A stretch of 64,000 nucleotides of DNA, taken from CAVQRC01 sp963715045. GTDB taxonomy: Bacteria; Planctomycetota; Planctomycetia; Pirellulales; Lacipirellulaceae. The position numbers and the translations under genes are program-made. The notes under the pieces are model-generated. The model was given only the letters and a program-made list of their open reading frames with translations, had not been told where the DNA came from and did no database searches. The stretch lies in NCBI GenBank assembly GCA_963715045.1, contig CAVQRC010000002.1, positions 141,072 to 205,071 of the forward strand. The letters run 5' to 3'. Positions 17,576 to 25,382 of the stretch are shown one piece after another. Every line of letters begins with the position of its first letter. Within the stretch, counting starts at the first letter, position 1.

Positions 17576-18889
17576 CTAACCGGCGGCCTTGGTGGAATCG
17601 CCTTGTTCGCCGGCGAGCCGTCGGCGCTGTAGTTCGAGCAATTGAGTCGGGTGGACCAGCACGTCGTCGAAGATCGTCTCCGGCGAATCGTAGGGGCCGT
17701 CGGCAAAGGTGCCGTAGGTCTCGGCCTGTTTGTAGGTCTCGGCGACCTGCTCATCGATCTTCTTGAGAAAGCGTCGCTCGCGATCGGGCGACCATTCGTC
17801 GATGTTCCGCAGATGCTGCGAGAGCCGTTCGATGGGATCGCCGCCGGGCCACAGGCGGGCTTCGTCACCGGGGCGATAGCGGTTGGGATCGTCGCTCGTG
17901 GAATGGGCCGCCTTACGATAGGTCAGCAGCTCGATGAGAGTGGGTCCCCCACCGCGACGCGCCCGCTCGACGGCCCACGACGTGACGGCAAAGACCGCCA
18001 GGAAGTCGTTCCCGTCGACCCGAATTCCGGGAATCGCGTAGCTGTCGGCCCGGGCAGCAAACGTGGGGCCACCGGTCGCCAGGTTGCGGTGGGTACTGAT
18101 TGCCCATTGATTGTCGACGACCTGCAACACGACGGGCGGGCGATAGACCGAGGCGAAGTTGAGGGCGTAATGGAAATCCCCCTGGGCCGTCGTCCCGTCC
18201 CCCATCCAGGCCAGCGTCACCTGCGGTTTGTGCCGATAAGCAGCCGCCATCGCGGCTCCGACGGCCTGGGGAAACTGCGTGCCGACGGGGCTCGAAATCG
18301 AGACGATGTTTCCGGCCTTCCAACTGTAATGCAGGGGCATCTGCCGGCCATGGGAAATGTCGCGGCGATTGCCGATACACTGGCACATCATGTCGACCAT
18401 CGGCATCCCGCGGACCAGAAACAGGCCCCCTTGGCGATACGCGGGAAACAACAAGTCTCCCTCGGCGACCGCCATCCCGCCCGCGACCGCGATCGCCTCC
18501 TCGCCACGACACTCGAGGTAGAACGACAGCCGTCCCTGACGTTGCATCTTCAGCATCCGCGCATCCATCGCCCGAACCGTCAGCATCCACTCCAGCCCCT
18601 TGCGGATAACCGCCGGCTGCAGGCCGGGATCCCACGCGCCGGCCGCGTTCCCGTCGTCGTCGAGGACGCGGACCAGCCCTTGGGCATGCGGGCGAAGCTC
18701 GGTGTAGTCGCACAGCGTCTTCGGGCGAGGCAGATCTCGCGGTTGCTGCACAAAGCGGGCGAAGCGAGGTTCGTCCCCTGGCCGATGCGGCGCACGAGGA
18801 ACCACCAGCCGCAAGGTCTGTCCGACCGTCGGCGGAATGTCCACTCGGTCCTGGTCTCCGCGACCCGGATTCTCGACGCGATATGACAT
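17576..18889 (-). CDS. 2-oxoacid dehydrogenase E1 component, alpha subunit
   Basis: A 437-residue thiamine-diphosphate-dependent E1alpha, closest in style to branched-chain 2-oxoacid dehydrogenases. The diphosphate-binding motif 'WMGDGTTAQGDFHYAL' is near residue 230 and is followed by 'LQVVDNQWAIS'. The regulatory-loop-like segment 'RKAAHSTSDDPNRYRPGDE' is near 330. The ATG at 18889 leaves a 10-base gap after lipA; an in-frame ATG at 18928 would overlap lipA. Gene order on this strand is lipA, E1alpha, E1beta, E2, so lipoylation and the complex are co-expressed. No E3 (lipoamide dehydrogenase) gene is in the window. Confidence 0.93.
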   Translation of the reverse strand: MSYRVENPGRGDQDRVDIPPTVGQTLRLVVPRAPHRPGDEPRFARFVQQPRDLPRPKTLCDYTELRPHAQGLVRVLDDDGNAAGAWDPGLQPAVIRKGLEWMLTVRAMDARMLKMQRQGRLSFYLECRGEEAIAVAGGMAVAEGDLLFPAYRQGGLFLVRGMPMVDMMCQCIGNRRDISHGRQMPLHYSWKAGNIVSISSPVGTQFPQAVGAAMAAAYRHKPQVTLAWMGDGTTAQGDFHYALNFASVYRPPVVLQVVDNQWAISTHRNLATGGPTFAARADSYAIPGIRVDGNDFLAVFAVTSWAVERARRGGGPTLIELLTYRKAAHSTSDDPNRYRPGDEARLWPGGDPIERLSQHLRNIDEWSPDRERRFLKKIDEQVAETYKQAETYGTFADGPYDSPETIFDDVLVHPTQLLELQRRRLAGEQGDSTKAAG

Positions 18890-18899
18890 GGGTTCTCGT

Positions 18900-19982
18900 T
18901 CAGGAAAGTCGGTGGCGTGCTTCGGCAAGGAGATCCCCCGCCTGGAAACTGCTCCTTACGAGCGGTCCGGACGCCACGGCCCGAAAGCCGATCGCCCGAG
19001 CCAATTCTGCCCAACGCTCAAACTGCTGGGGTTCCACGTATCGATCCACTTCAAGGAACCGCTGACCCGGCCGGCCCGGTGCGAGGTATTGCCCCAGGGT
19101 CAGCAATTCCACGCCGGCCGCGTGTAACTCGCCCATCGCCGAGGCCACCTCTTCGTCCGTCTCGCCGAGCCCAACCATCAGGCTGCTTTTGGTCAATACA
19201 TCGGGCCGCAGGTGCCGTGCCCGCCGCAATACCTCGAGACTCAAATCGAACGATGCCCGCGGATCCCGAACGAGCGGGTCCAGGCGACGAACGCATTCGA
19301 CGTTGTGCGCGAAGACATCGAGCGGCAAGCCATCGAGCAACGATTCGAGCGCCGCGAAGTTGCCCGCCAGATCGCTGCACAGCAGTTCCGTCGTGACATC
19401 CGGTACCCGGTCGTGGATCGCTTCCAGGCAGCGTCGGTAATGGGCTGCGCCCCCGTCCGGTAAATCGTCGCGGTTGACGACCGTAATCACCGCGTGCGTC
19501 AACTTCATCCGCTCGACAGCGTCGGCCAGATGGCGGGGTTCGTCTTCCTCGACGGGTGGCGGCTGCTTCAAAGTTTCGACCGAACAGAATTTGCATCCGC
19601 GGGTGCATTCCCTGCCGGCGATCATGAACGTGGCCGTGCCGTGGGCCCAGCAATCGTGAACATTGGGGCACCGTGCTTCTTCGCAAACGGTGTGCAGTGA
19701 GTTTTCCTGCACCGAGGCCTGAGTCGCGTTGAACACCCGTTGGCTCGAGCCCGCTGGCAGATTCACTCGCAGCCAGGCCGGCAGCCTCGGCCGCGTCGCC
19801 GAGACGGGAGCAGAGACACCAGGCGGAGGCCCAGACAGGATGGGCAATCTGGGGGGCGATGCGTCAGCCGAAACAGGGGGACACGCCTGATCCGCGCGGT
19901 CTGTCGGCGGTTGACGGGACGTCCCGGGGGGTGCGGCCGAGTTGGAGGCACCGCGATCAGTAGCGGCAGTCGAGCGACTCAC
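18900..19982 (-). CDS. lipA: Lipoyl synthase
   Basis: A 360-residue radical SAM enzyme that inserts two sulfurs into octanoyl groups on E2 and related proteins. Both cluster sites are present: the auxiliary site 'CEEARCPNVHDC' near residue 99 and the radical SAM triad 'CTRGCKFC' near 126. The C-terminus 'RSSFQAGDLLAE' retains the conserved RSSYxA-type motif with Phe for Tyr. About 65 Pro/Ala-rich N-terminal residues precede the family core, so the true start may lie further in. It is the first gene of the E1alpha/E1beta/E2 cluster, which provides the substrate lipoyl domain. Confidence 0.94.
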   Translation of the reverse strand: MSRSTAATDRGASNSAAPPGTSRQPPTDRADQACPPVSADASPPRLPILSGPPPGVSAPVSATRPRLPAWLRVNLPAGSSQRVFNATQASVQENSLHTVCEEARCPNVHDCWAHGTATFMIAGRECTRGCKFCSVETLKQPPPVEEDEPRHLADAVERMKLTHAVITVVNRDDLPDGGAAHYRRCLEAIHDRVPDVTTELLCSDLAGNFAALESLLDGLPLDVFAHNVECVRRLDPLVRDPRASFDLSLEVLRRARHLRPDVLTKSSLMVGLGETDEEVASAMGELHAAGVELLTLGQYLAPGRPGQRFLEVDRYVEPQQFERWAELARAIGFRAVASGPLVRSSFQAGDLLAEARHRLS

Positions 19983-20166
19983 GGTCCAGCAATTGCCTCA
20001 ATGCAGTGATTTCAGGTCGGTCATCCGGTCCCCAACCCCCCGGGAAGTGTACCGCAGGGGGCTCAGACGAGGAATGCCAGACCACGACCCTCGTGGCGAT
20101 TATTCTCTTGCCGTGCAAGTAGTTGCGGCCGAATTCGGGGAACCTGCCCCGAGAGGTCACGGGGCC

Positions 20167-21108
20167 TTAACTCAAGAGGCCTTCGAAGAGCGGCGTCGAG
20201 AGGTAGCGTTCGCCCAGGCTGCACATGATGGTGACGATTCGTTTGCCGGCGAACTCGGGTCGGGCGGCCACCTGGGCGGCCGCACACATATTCGCGCCGC
20301 TGGAAATGCCGGCCATGATGCCCTCTTCCCTGGCCAGCCGGCGGCCCCATTGAAACGCTTCTTCGTTGGTAATCGTCACGACTTCGTCGACCAGCGACGT
20401 GTCGAGGTTTCCCGGGATGAACCCTGCGCCGATCCCCTGGATCTTGTGGGGCCCGGGACTTCCGCCCGAAATCACCGGGGAATCGGCCGGCTCGACCGCG
20501 ATCGCTTTGAAATTCGGGTTGTGTGCCTTCAGGCAACGCGCGACACCTGTGATCGTGCCGCCGGTTCCGACGCCCGCCACGATTGCATCGATGTCGTGGC
20601 CGCTGTCCTCCCAGATTTCCGGCCCGGTCGTCTTCTCGTGAATCGCCGGATTGGCTGGATTCTCAAATTGCTGCGGCATCCACGCATTCGCATCCGCTTC
20701 GACAAGTTCATGAGCCCGCCCGATGGCCCCTTTCATCCCTTCGGCAGCCGGCGTGAGCACCAGTTCGGCACCCAGGGCCCGAAGTAAGGCCCGACGCTCG
20801 ACCGACATGGATTCCGGCATCGTCAGTGTCAGACGGTATCCCTTCGCCGCACACACAAAGGCCAGGGCGATGCCCGTATTGCCGCTCGTCGGCTCGACCA
20901 CGTGAGTTTCTGCGCCCACCTTTCCAGCCTTCTCGCCGGCTTCGATCATCGCCGCGCCGATGCGATCCTTGACACTGTTAAGTGGATTGAAGAACTCGCA
21001 TTTCGCAAATACGGTCGCCTGGCCCTCCGGGATCAAACGATTGATCCGAATCATGGGCGTGTCGCCAACAGCCGCGGCGGAATTGTCGAACGTTCTGTTT
21101 CGGGGCAT
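20167..21108 (-). CDS. cysK: Cysteine synthase (O-acetylserine sulfhydrylase)
   Basis: A 313-residue PLP enzyme that makes cysteine from O-acetylserine and sulfide. The ATG at 21108 ('MPRNRTFDNSAAAVGDTPMI') fits the family; a longer open frame upstream consists of translated satellite repeat. The PLP lysine is in 'NPLNSVKDRIG' near residue 45, the substrate loop 'VEPTSGNTGIALAF' follows near 72, and the phosphate-binding 'VGTGGTITGVAR' is near 178. The normal C-terminal 'GERYLSTPLFEGL' is present. A small stem ('GCCCCG...CGGGGC', 20146-20165) abuts the stop but has no T-run. Confidence 0.95.
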   Translation of the reverse strand: MPRNRTFDNSAAAVGDTPMIRINRLIPEGQATVFAKCEFFNPLNSVKDRIGAAMIEAGEKAGKVGAETHVVEPTSGNTGIALAFVCAAKGYRLTLTMPESMSVERRALLRALGAELVLTPAAEGMKGAIGRAHELVEADANAWMPQQFENPANPAIHEKTTGPEIWEDSGHDIDAIVAGVGTGGTITGVARCLKAHNPNFKAIAVEPADSPVISGGSPGPHKIQGIGAGFIPGNLDTSLVDEVVTITNEEAFQWGRRLAREEGIMAGISSGANMCAAAQVAARPEFAGKRIVTIMCSLGERYLSTPLFEGLLS

Positions 21109-21136
21109 CGGTGGACCGTGGGGGACGGGGAGTTTG

Positions 21137-21192
21137 AGACAAGGAGACAAGGAGACAAGGAGACAAGGAGACTGGGAGACTGGGAGACTGGG
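21137..21192. repeat. 8-bp microsatellite upstream of cysK
   Basis: Seven head-to-tail 8-base units: four of 'AGACAAGG' then three of 'AGACTGGG'. It lies between the cysK start and the stop of the next gene. A mono-directional satellite like this is a typical planctomycete intergenic feature. Confidence 0.85.
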
Positions 21193-21277
21193 AAAGCGGC
21201 TGTTATCGAACCGGATTATGCGGATTCCACCACTGCAGGCAAGATGAACGGGCGTGTTGTCGGACCTCCAGGCGGTT

Positions 21278-21868
21278 TCACCCTTGGGCATGCGTAGCGA
21301 GTCTCTGGAGCGTCCGCTGCAAGGTGGCGAGTCGATCTTCGAGGATCCGCAGACAGGCATCGCTGGACGCCAGGTTCGTTCTTCCTCTCGGTTCACCCGA
21401 CGTACTGCGGCCGACGGCGAACGCCCGGGCCATCCGCAGCGACAACGGCACGGCCTGTGTGGCCCTTCGCGCCGGAACACGCCGAGCTGCCCGAACTGCT
21501 TTCGCGAGTACCTGGATACGGTCCTGGACGGCCTGAATCTTCGGACTCAGGTCCTGAACCTGATGCGGGGATTGAGGGAAAAGCGTCGCCGACTGGATGT
21601 CGCTGACTCGATCATAGATCGCGCGAAGATCGCGGCAGAACGCATCGTTCTGCGGACCCTGAGGAGTCTCGTAGCGGAGATAGCGGGCCACATCCACGAC
21701 CTGCTCGTGAGCGGAGTTGGCCAGCAGTTCGACTTCCCGAAACGGCGCTCCGCTGGCAGGCGTCGTGAAAATCGGACCGATGGCAAGCATCACCGCCCAT
21801 CTCCTCAGCAGGGTCAGCGTAAAGGCCAGGCTGGCCGCGAAACGAGTTTGCGGTTGTGATCGCATCAT
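21278..21868 (-). CDS. Hypothetical exported protein
   Basis: A 196-residue protein of unknown function. The ATG at 21868 has a GGAG ribosome binding site at a spacing of about 8. The N-terminus is basic then hydrophobic ('LAFTLTLLRRWAVMLAIGPI') and ends in 'TTPASGA', so a signal peptide is likely. The rest is predicted to be mostly helical, with heptad-like stretches such as 'LSPKIQAVQDRIQVLAKAVR' and a C-terminal 'RILEDRLATLQRTLQRL'. No catalytic motif is visible. It is divergent from the sigma factor gene. Confidence 0.6.
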   Translation of the reverse strand: MMRSQPQTRFAASLAFTLTLLRRWAVMLAIGPIFTTPASGAPFREVELLANSAHEQVVDVARYLRYETPQGPQNDAFCRDLRAIYDRVSDIQSATLFPQSPHQVQDLSPKIQAVQDRIQVLAKAVRAARRVPARRATQAVPLSLRMARAFAVGRSTSGEPRGRTNLASSDACLRILEDRLATLQRTLQRLATHAQG

Positions 21869-22245
21869 CGTGATGGTCTCCGTGCAAGGTGGTTTGCGGC
21901 AGATGTCGTGGCCGGCGCGGTGAACGGGTCATGGATCCCACCCGCAAGGGAAGCAACCCCAGTGCCGAGCCGGGCAGGCTCCTGAAAAAAGTTCGCAAGC
22001 CATTGCAAAACAAAGACTTACAGCACCCTGGCGGCCTGCCTGTGAAAAGAGAATGCCCGCTTGGCGTGGCGTTACTGACGTCAGTGATGCCGTCGTTCTG
22101 ACTGCAGGCGGCAGTCCCCACCGCCCCCCAGAAAGTGGAGAGTGCGAAAAATCCGGAAAATCCGATACCAAAAACTGCGCTCTCGCGCCTAACTGAAAGA
22201 TACCCCTCTCCCTCGATTCCATGGTTTCAGTGCCGACTTCTGCCA
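21869..22245. promoter_or_regulatory. Upstream region of the sigma/FecR operon
   Basis: About 380 bases between divergent genes. A perfect 12-base palindrome 'ACTGACGTCAGT' lies at 22074-22085, and an A-rich stretch follows the purine-rich leader near 22138-22170. I cannot name a promoter class; autoregulation by the downstream ECF-type sigma factor is a reasonable guess. Confidence 0.35.
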
Positions 22246-22815
22246 GTGGACAACCGCGAAGATTCACCGCCTGCACTCACACGCTCCGCAGAACAGGCCC
22301 ACCGCGAAGGGTTTGCGCGAATCGTCGCCGCCAATGGGCGTTGGCTGTTTGCCTATCTCATGACGCTGCTGGCCAATCCGGACGATGCGGAGGAAGTCTT
22401 TCAAGAGACGTCCGTCGTGCTCTGGCGGGAATATGAGAAGTTCGATTTGGGCACCGATTTCCGACGTTGGGCGAGCACAATCGCCTATCACCAGGTGCAG
22501 AAGTTTCGCCGAGAAAAGAAACGCTGCCCCCAACAGCTCAGTGACGTAACGGTGCAATTGCTCGCCGCCGAGGTCCCGGAGCGATTCGATCTTTACGAGC
22601 CCCGCCGCGACGCCTTGAAGCACTGCATCAAGCGGCTTCCGGCACGCGATCATCAATTGATCCAGCAGTGCTACACCGATCGCGAGGAGACGCTGGGGGC
22701 CGTGGCGAAACGTCTCGGGCGGTCGGCCAACACGGTCTACAAGGCGGTCAGCCGAATTCGCCGAGGGCTGTTGGAATGCGTGGAGCGAACACTTTCGGCG
22801 GAGGGCTGGACATGA
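22246..22815 (+). CDS. ECF-type sigma-70 factor, planctomycete family
   Basis: A 189-residue sigma factor from a GTG at 22246; the frame is open to a GTG at 22135, but that leader is not family-like. Region 2 is visible as 'LFAYLMTLLANPDDAEEVFQ', 'RRWASTIAYHQVQKFRREKK' (the -10 recognition helix region), and region 4 as 'ETLGAVAKRLGRSANTVYKA' (helix-turn-helix for the -35 element). This type is found beside FecR/LamG proteins in Planctomycetes. The TGA overlaps the ATG of the FecR gene in ATGA, indicating translational coupling. It probably controls the operon it heads and responds through the membrane FecR protein. Confidence 0.9.
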   Translation: MDNREDSPPALTRSAEQAHREGFARIVAANGRWLFAYLMTLLANPDDAEEVFQETSVVLWREYEKFDLGTDFRRWASTIAYHQVQKFRREKKRCPQQLSDVTVQLLAAEVPERFDLYEPRRDALKHCIKRLPARDHQLIQQCYTDREETLGAVAKRLGRSANTVYKAVSRIRRGLLECVERTLSAEGWT

Positions 22816-24680
22816 GCGCACACGAACAGGAACGGCTGGACGATGCGGGCCGCCGTACTCAGTGGCTCGATCTGTTGTCGCGGATGTGCAGTGGCCATTT
22901 AGACGATGACCAGTGGCAGCAACTCGACGCCGAGCTCCAGACCAGCGAAGCGTGCCGGGCGCTGTACGCCGATTACATGCAACTTCACGTCGACTTGCGG
23001 ACCGAATTGGCGGCCGTCGAACCCCGGATCCAAAGCGGGCCAGCAGTTCAGGGTCCGCCTTCCGCAGATCCGGCCGGCGAGCTTCACACGCTGCCGTCCG
23101 GACTGGATGCCGAGCTCGCGAACGGCCGTTCACGGTCACGATGGGGGTTTCCCTTCGGCTGGCAGGCGGTTGCGGCCATGTTGCTGTTCAGCGCCGTTGC
23201 TACGGCTTCGAGCCTGCTCACGCTTGCGATCGTAAACTCGCAGGCGAGCCGCCCGGTGGCGTCCGCGCCGTCTGGCAGCTCCGCAGAGGGACAGGCTGCC
23301 AGCAGTGAGCTTCGGGGAGGAGTGGGGTCGGAACGAGAAGAGGCTCCGGACCAGCCCCGGTTTTCCGCCCGAGAAGTGGTCGCCCAGATTACCTCGACTC
23401 AGAACTGCCGTTGGGGGGGCAAGCCAGACGCCGGAATCGGCTTCGGCACCCGCCTGTATCGAGGTCAGCGAATCGCCCTCGAGCGAGGAGTCGCAGAGAT
23501 CACGTTTGAGAAAGGCGCCAAGATCGTGCTCGAGGCTCCGGCAGAATTCGAAGTCTCGTCCCCGAGCGATGGCGTGTTGCGGCTGGGACGGCTCGCCGCG
23601 GCCGTGCCTCCCCAGGCGTCCGGTTTCACGATCCGCACCGCCGGACTCAGAGTCGTCGATCTCGGTAATGAATTCGGCGTGCTTGCCGAAGACGACGGCA
23701 GCGAGGTCCATGTCTTCGACGGCGAGGTCTTGGCGGACGTGTTGAACGCCTCGGGCCAGAAGGTGCGGCAGTTGCGGCTGGTCTCGGATCAGGCGGCACG
23801 TCTCACCCGTGACTCGACCTCGATTCTGCAGTTCGCCGCCGACAATGACGAGTTCATTCGCACGATCAGTCCGGGTGAGGGACCGCAAAACGGCCTCTAC
23901 GCGTCGGAGTCGTTCGAATATCCGCTGGGCCCCCTCGCCGCCATGCACGGCGGCTTCGGCTGGGACGGTCCGTGGTTCAACATCCGCACTGCCACCGAGG
24001 GCGATCAACCGACCAACCTGGTGGCCGAAAACAGCCTGCAGAGTCCCTGGGTCTTCTGCCGCGGAAACCGTGCGGTCCAGAACGGCCAGCAGAATCGCAT
24101 CCGCAGAACCCTCAACACGGCCGTCGGCGGTTCCTTCGACCGGGCCGGACTCGTCGAGAATCAGGACGGCGCACGACTGATCGGTCGCGACTCGACGACC
24201 GTCTATCTGAGCTTCCTTCAGCAGATCGACAACCGCGACCAGACCTTTTACGGATTCGAAGTGCATCGCGGCGACGGGAACGCCAACCGCGTCCTCTGTA
24301 TCGGCAACGGCGCCGACGGCTGCGGCTACGGCGTGACTTCGATTTACAACCAGTACGGCAAACGCAACTTCCCGGCCCTCGGCGAAGAAGACGACCAGAT
24401 CAACTTCTTCGTGATCCGGTTCACGTTCGGAGCCAGCAATCGCGACGAAGTGGTCGTGTATCGCAACCCCGAATCGGTCGTCGACGAAGACACCTGCACG
24501 GCCGACGCGCGGCTCGTGGGAAATTTCGCCTTCGACCGCGTCGGACTCGGCAACTTCGACGGCACGAAGTCGCACGCCATTGACGAGATTCGAATCGGCA
24601 CGAAGTTTCGCGCCGTAACCGGACAACGGCCACCTCCCGGAGATGCGTTCCCCAGACCCAGCGTCGCCATGTTGTGGTGA
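22812..24680 (+). CDS. FecR domain membrane protein with LamG-like C-terminus
   Basis: A 622-residue protein starting at the ATG that overlaps the sigma stop. The N-terminal ~75 residues ('LLSRMCSGHLDDDQWQQLD') form a cytoplasmic anti-sigma-like segment. One transmembrane helix ('VAAMLLFSAVATASSLLTLA') is near residue 125. A FecR domain ('GTRLYRGQRIALERGVAEI' then 'LRVVDLGNEFGVLAEDDGSE') spans about 200-330. The C-terminal part ('SFEYPLGPLAAMHGGFGWDG') is a concanavalin/LamG-like region. It is the likely partner of the sigma factor: cytoplasmic sequestration with an outside sensing domain. It ends 'SVAMLW', where the stop overlaps a following GTG. Confidence 0.87.
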   Translation: MSAHEQERLDDAGRRTQWLDLLSRMCSGHLDDDQWQQLDAELQTSEACRALYADYMQLHVDLRTELAAVEPRIQSGPAVQGPPSADPAGELHTLPSGLDAELANGRSRSRWGFPFGWQAVAAMLLFSAVATASSLLTLAIVNSQASRPVASAPSGSSAEGQAASSELRGGVGSEREEAPDQPRFSAREVVAQITSTQNCRWGGKPDAGIGFGTRLYRGQRIALERGVAEITFEKGAKIVLEAPAEFEVSSPSDGVLRLGRLAAAVPPQASGFTIRTAGLRVVDLGNEFGVLAEDDGSEVHVFDGEVLADVLNASGQKVRQLRLVSDQAARLTRDSTSILQFAADNDEFIRTISPGEGPQNGLYASESFEYPLGPLAAMHGGFGWDGPWFNIRTATEGDQPTNLVAENSLQSPWVFCRGNRAVQNGQQNRIRRTLNTAVGGSFDRAGLVENQDGARLIGRDSTTVYLSFLQQIDNRDQTFYGFEVHRGDGNANRVLCIGNGADGCGYGVTSIYNQYGKRNFPALGEEDDQINFFVIRFTFGASNRDEVVVYRNPESVVDEDTCTADARLVGNFAFDRVGLGNFDGTKSHAIDEIRIGTKFRAVTGQRPPPGDAFPRPSVAMLW

Positions 24681-24814
24681 ACACGAATGCTTGCGCACGC
24701 CGTACCGACGAGGATGGAGACACGGACCCGGATCCAGACGATTCGGGACTCGAGTTGACGGTCGACCAGGGTGGCAAGCAGATCGATCTCGAACTGAAGC
24801 GGGAGCGGCCATGA
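24677..24814 (+). CDS. Small acidic ORF bridging FecR and the dockerin-like gene
   Basis: A 45-codon frame beginning with GTG, whose GTGA overlaps the FecR stop, and ending with a TGA that overlaps the next ATG. It has a protein-like composition: an acidic stretch 'DEDGDTDPDPDDSG' followed by 'LELTVDQGGKQIDLELKRER'. Either it is a small coupled gene, or a one-base indel near 24,675 has cut off the real C-terminus of the FecR protein. I cannot decide between these. Confidence 0.4.
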   Translation: MNTNACARRTDEDGDTDPDPDDSGLELTVDQGGKQIDLELKRERP

Positions 24815-25380
24815 CCTCAATGAGCGGCGCAGGAACATCTGTTGTTTCCTTCCTCGAGGCGGTTTTGATCGCGTCGTGGACGACTTGCCTGGCTACCGCG
24901 ATGGATACCTCATCTCCGGCGATACTGCAGTTGTTCGAGGCCCGCTGGGCGACCATCGAGTGGCTGCCGGACTTCAATGCGGACGGAGTCGTGAGCATCG
25001 ACGATGTCACCACCTTGATCACCATCGTGGTCCGTTCGACCCCTGGCGATTTCGACCTCGACGGCCACGTCGATGGCGATGATTTTTTGATCTGGCAGCA
25101 GGGATTCGGAGTTGCTGCCGGAATGTCGTATGAAGGCGGCGATGACGATCTGGACGGGGATGTCGATGGAGAAGACTTCCTCATCTGGCAGGCTGCCCTG
25201 GGATTCGCCGACGGCCGCGGCGGAATTCAGATCGCGACACTGCCCGAAGCCACGTCGCTCGCTCTGCTGGCGTCGTGCGGACTCGCTGCCTTCCCCTGTC
25301 TCCGCTCGCACTGTCGAGCGGTCGTGTTACCAGGTCAACTTGATGTGACACGCCCCTTAGGTAAACCGGAGGAAATCTGA
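24811..25380 (+). CDS. Secreted protein with dockerin-like repeats and degenerate PEP-CTERM tail
   Basis: A 189-residue protein. The N-terminus has a hydrophobic segment ('VVSFLEAVLIASWTTCLATA'). It carries EF-hand-like dockerin repeats 'FNADGVVSIDDVTTL', 'DFDLDGHVDGDDFLIWQQGF' and 'DLDGDVDGEDFLIWQAALGF'. Near the end 'LPEATSLALLASCGLAAFPC' resembles a PEP-CTERM sorting signal with Glu-Ala in place of Glu-Pro, and the usual Arg-rich tail is displaced by ~25 extra residues. The ATG overlaps the stop of the small frame before it. Dockerin-like units in Planctomycetes probably serve calcium-dependent surface assembly. Confidence 0.65.
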   Translation: MTSMSGAGTSVVSFLEAVLIASWTTCLATAMDTSSPAILQLFEARWATIEWLPDFNADGVVSIDDVTTLITIVVRSTPGDFDLDGHVDGDDFLIWQQGFGVAAGMSYEGGDDDLDGDVDGEDFLIWQAALGFADGRGGIQIATLPEATSLALLASCGLAAFPCLRSHCRAVVLPGQLDVTRPLGKPEEI

Positions 25381-25382
25381 AG

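Noticed and set aside
23136..25184. 682-codon minus-strand frame opposite FecR
   Set aside because: Pure shadow of the FecR and dockerin-like genes; its 'SPSTSPSRSSSP' run is the reverse of the dockerin repeats.
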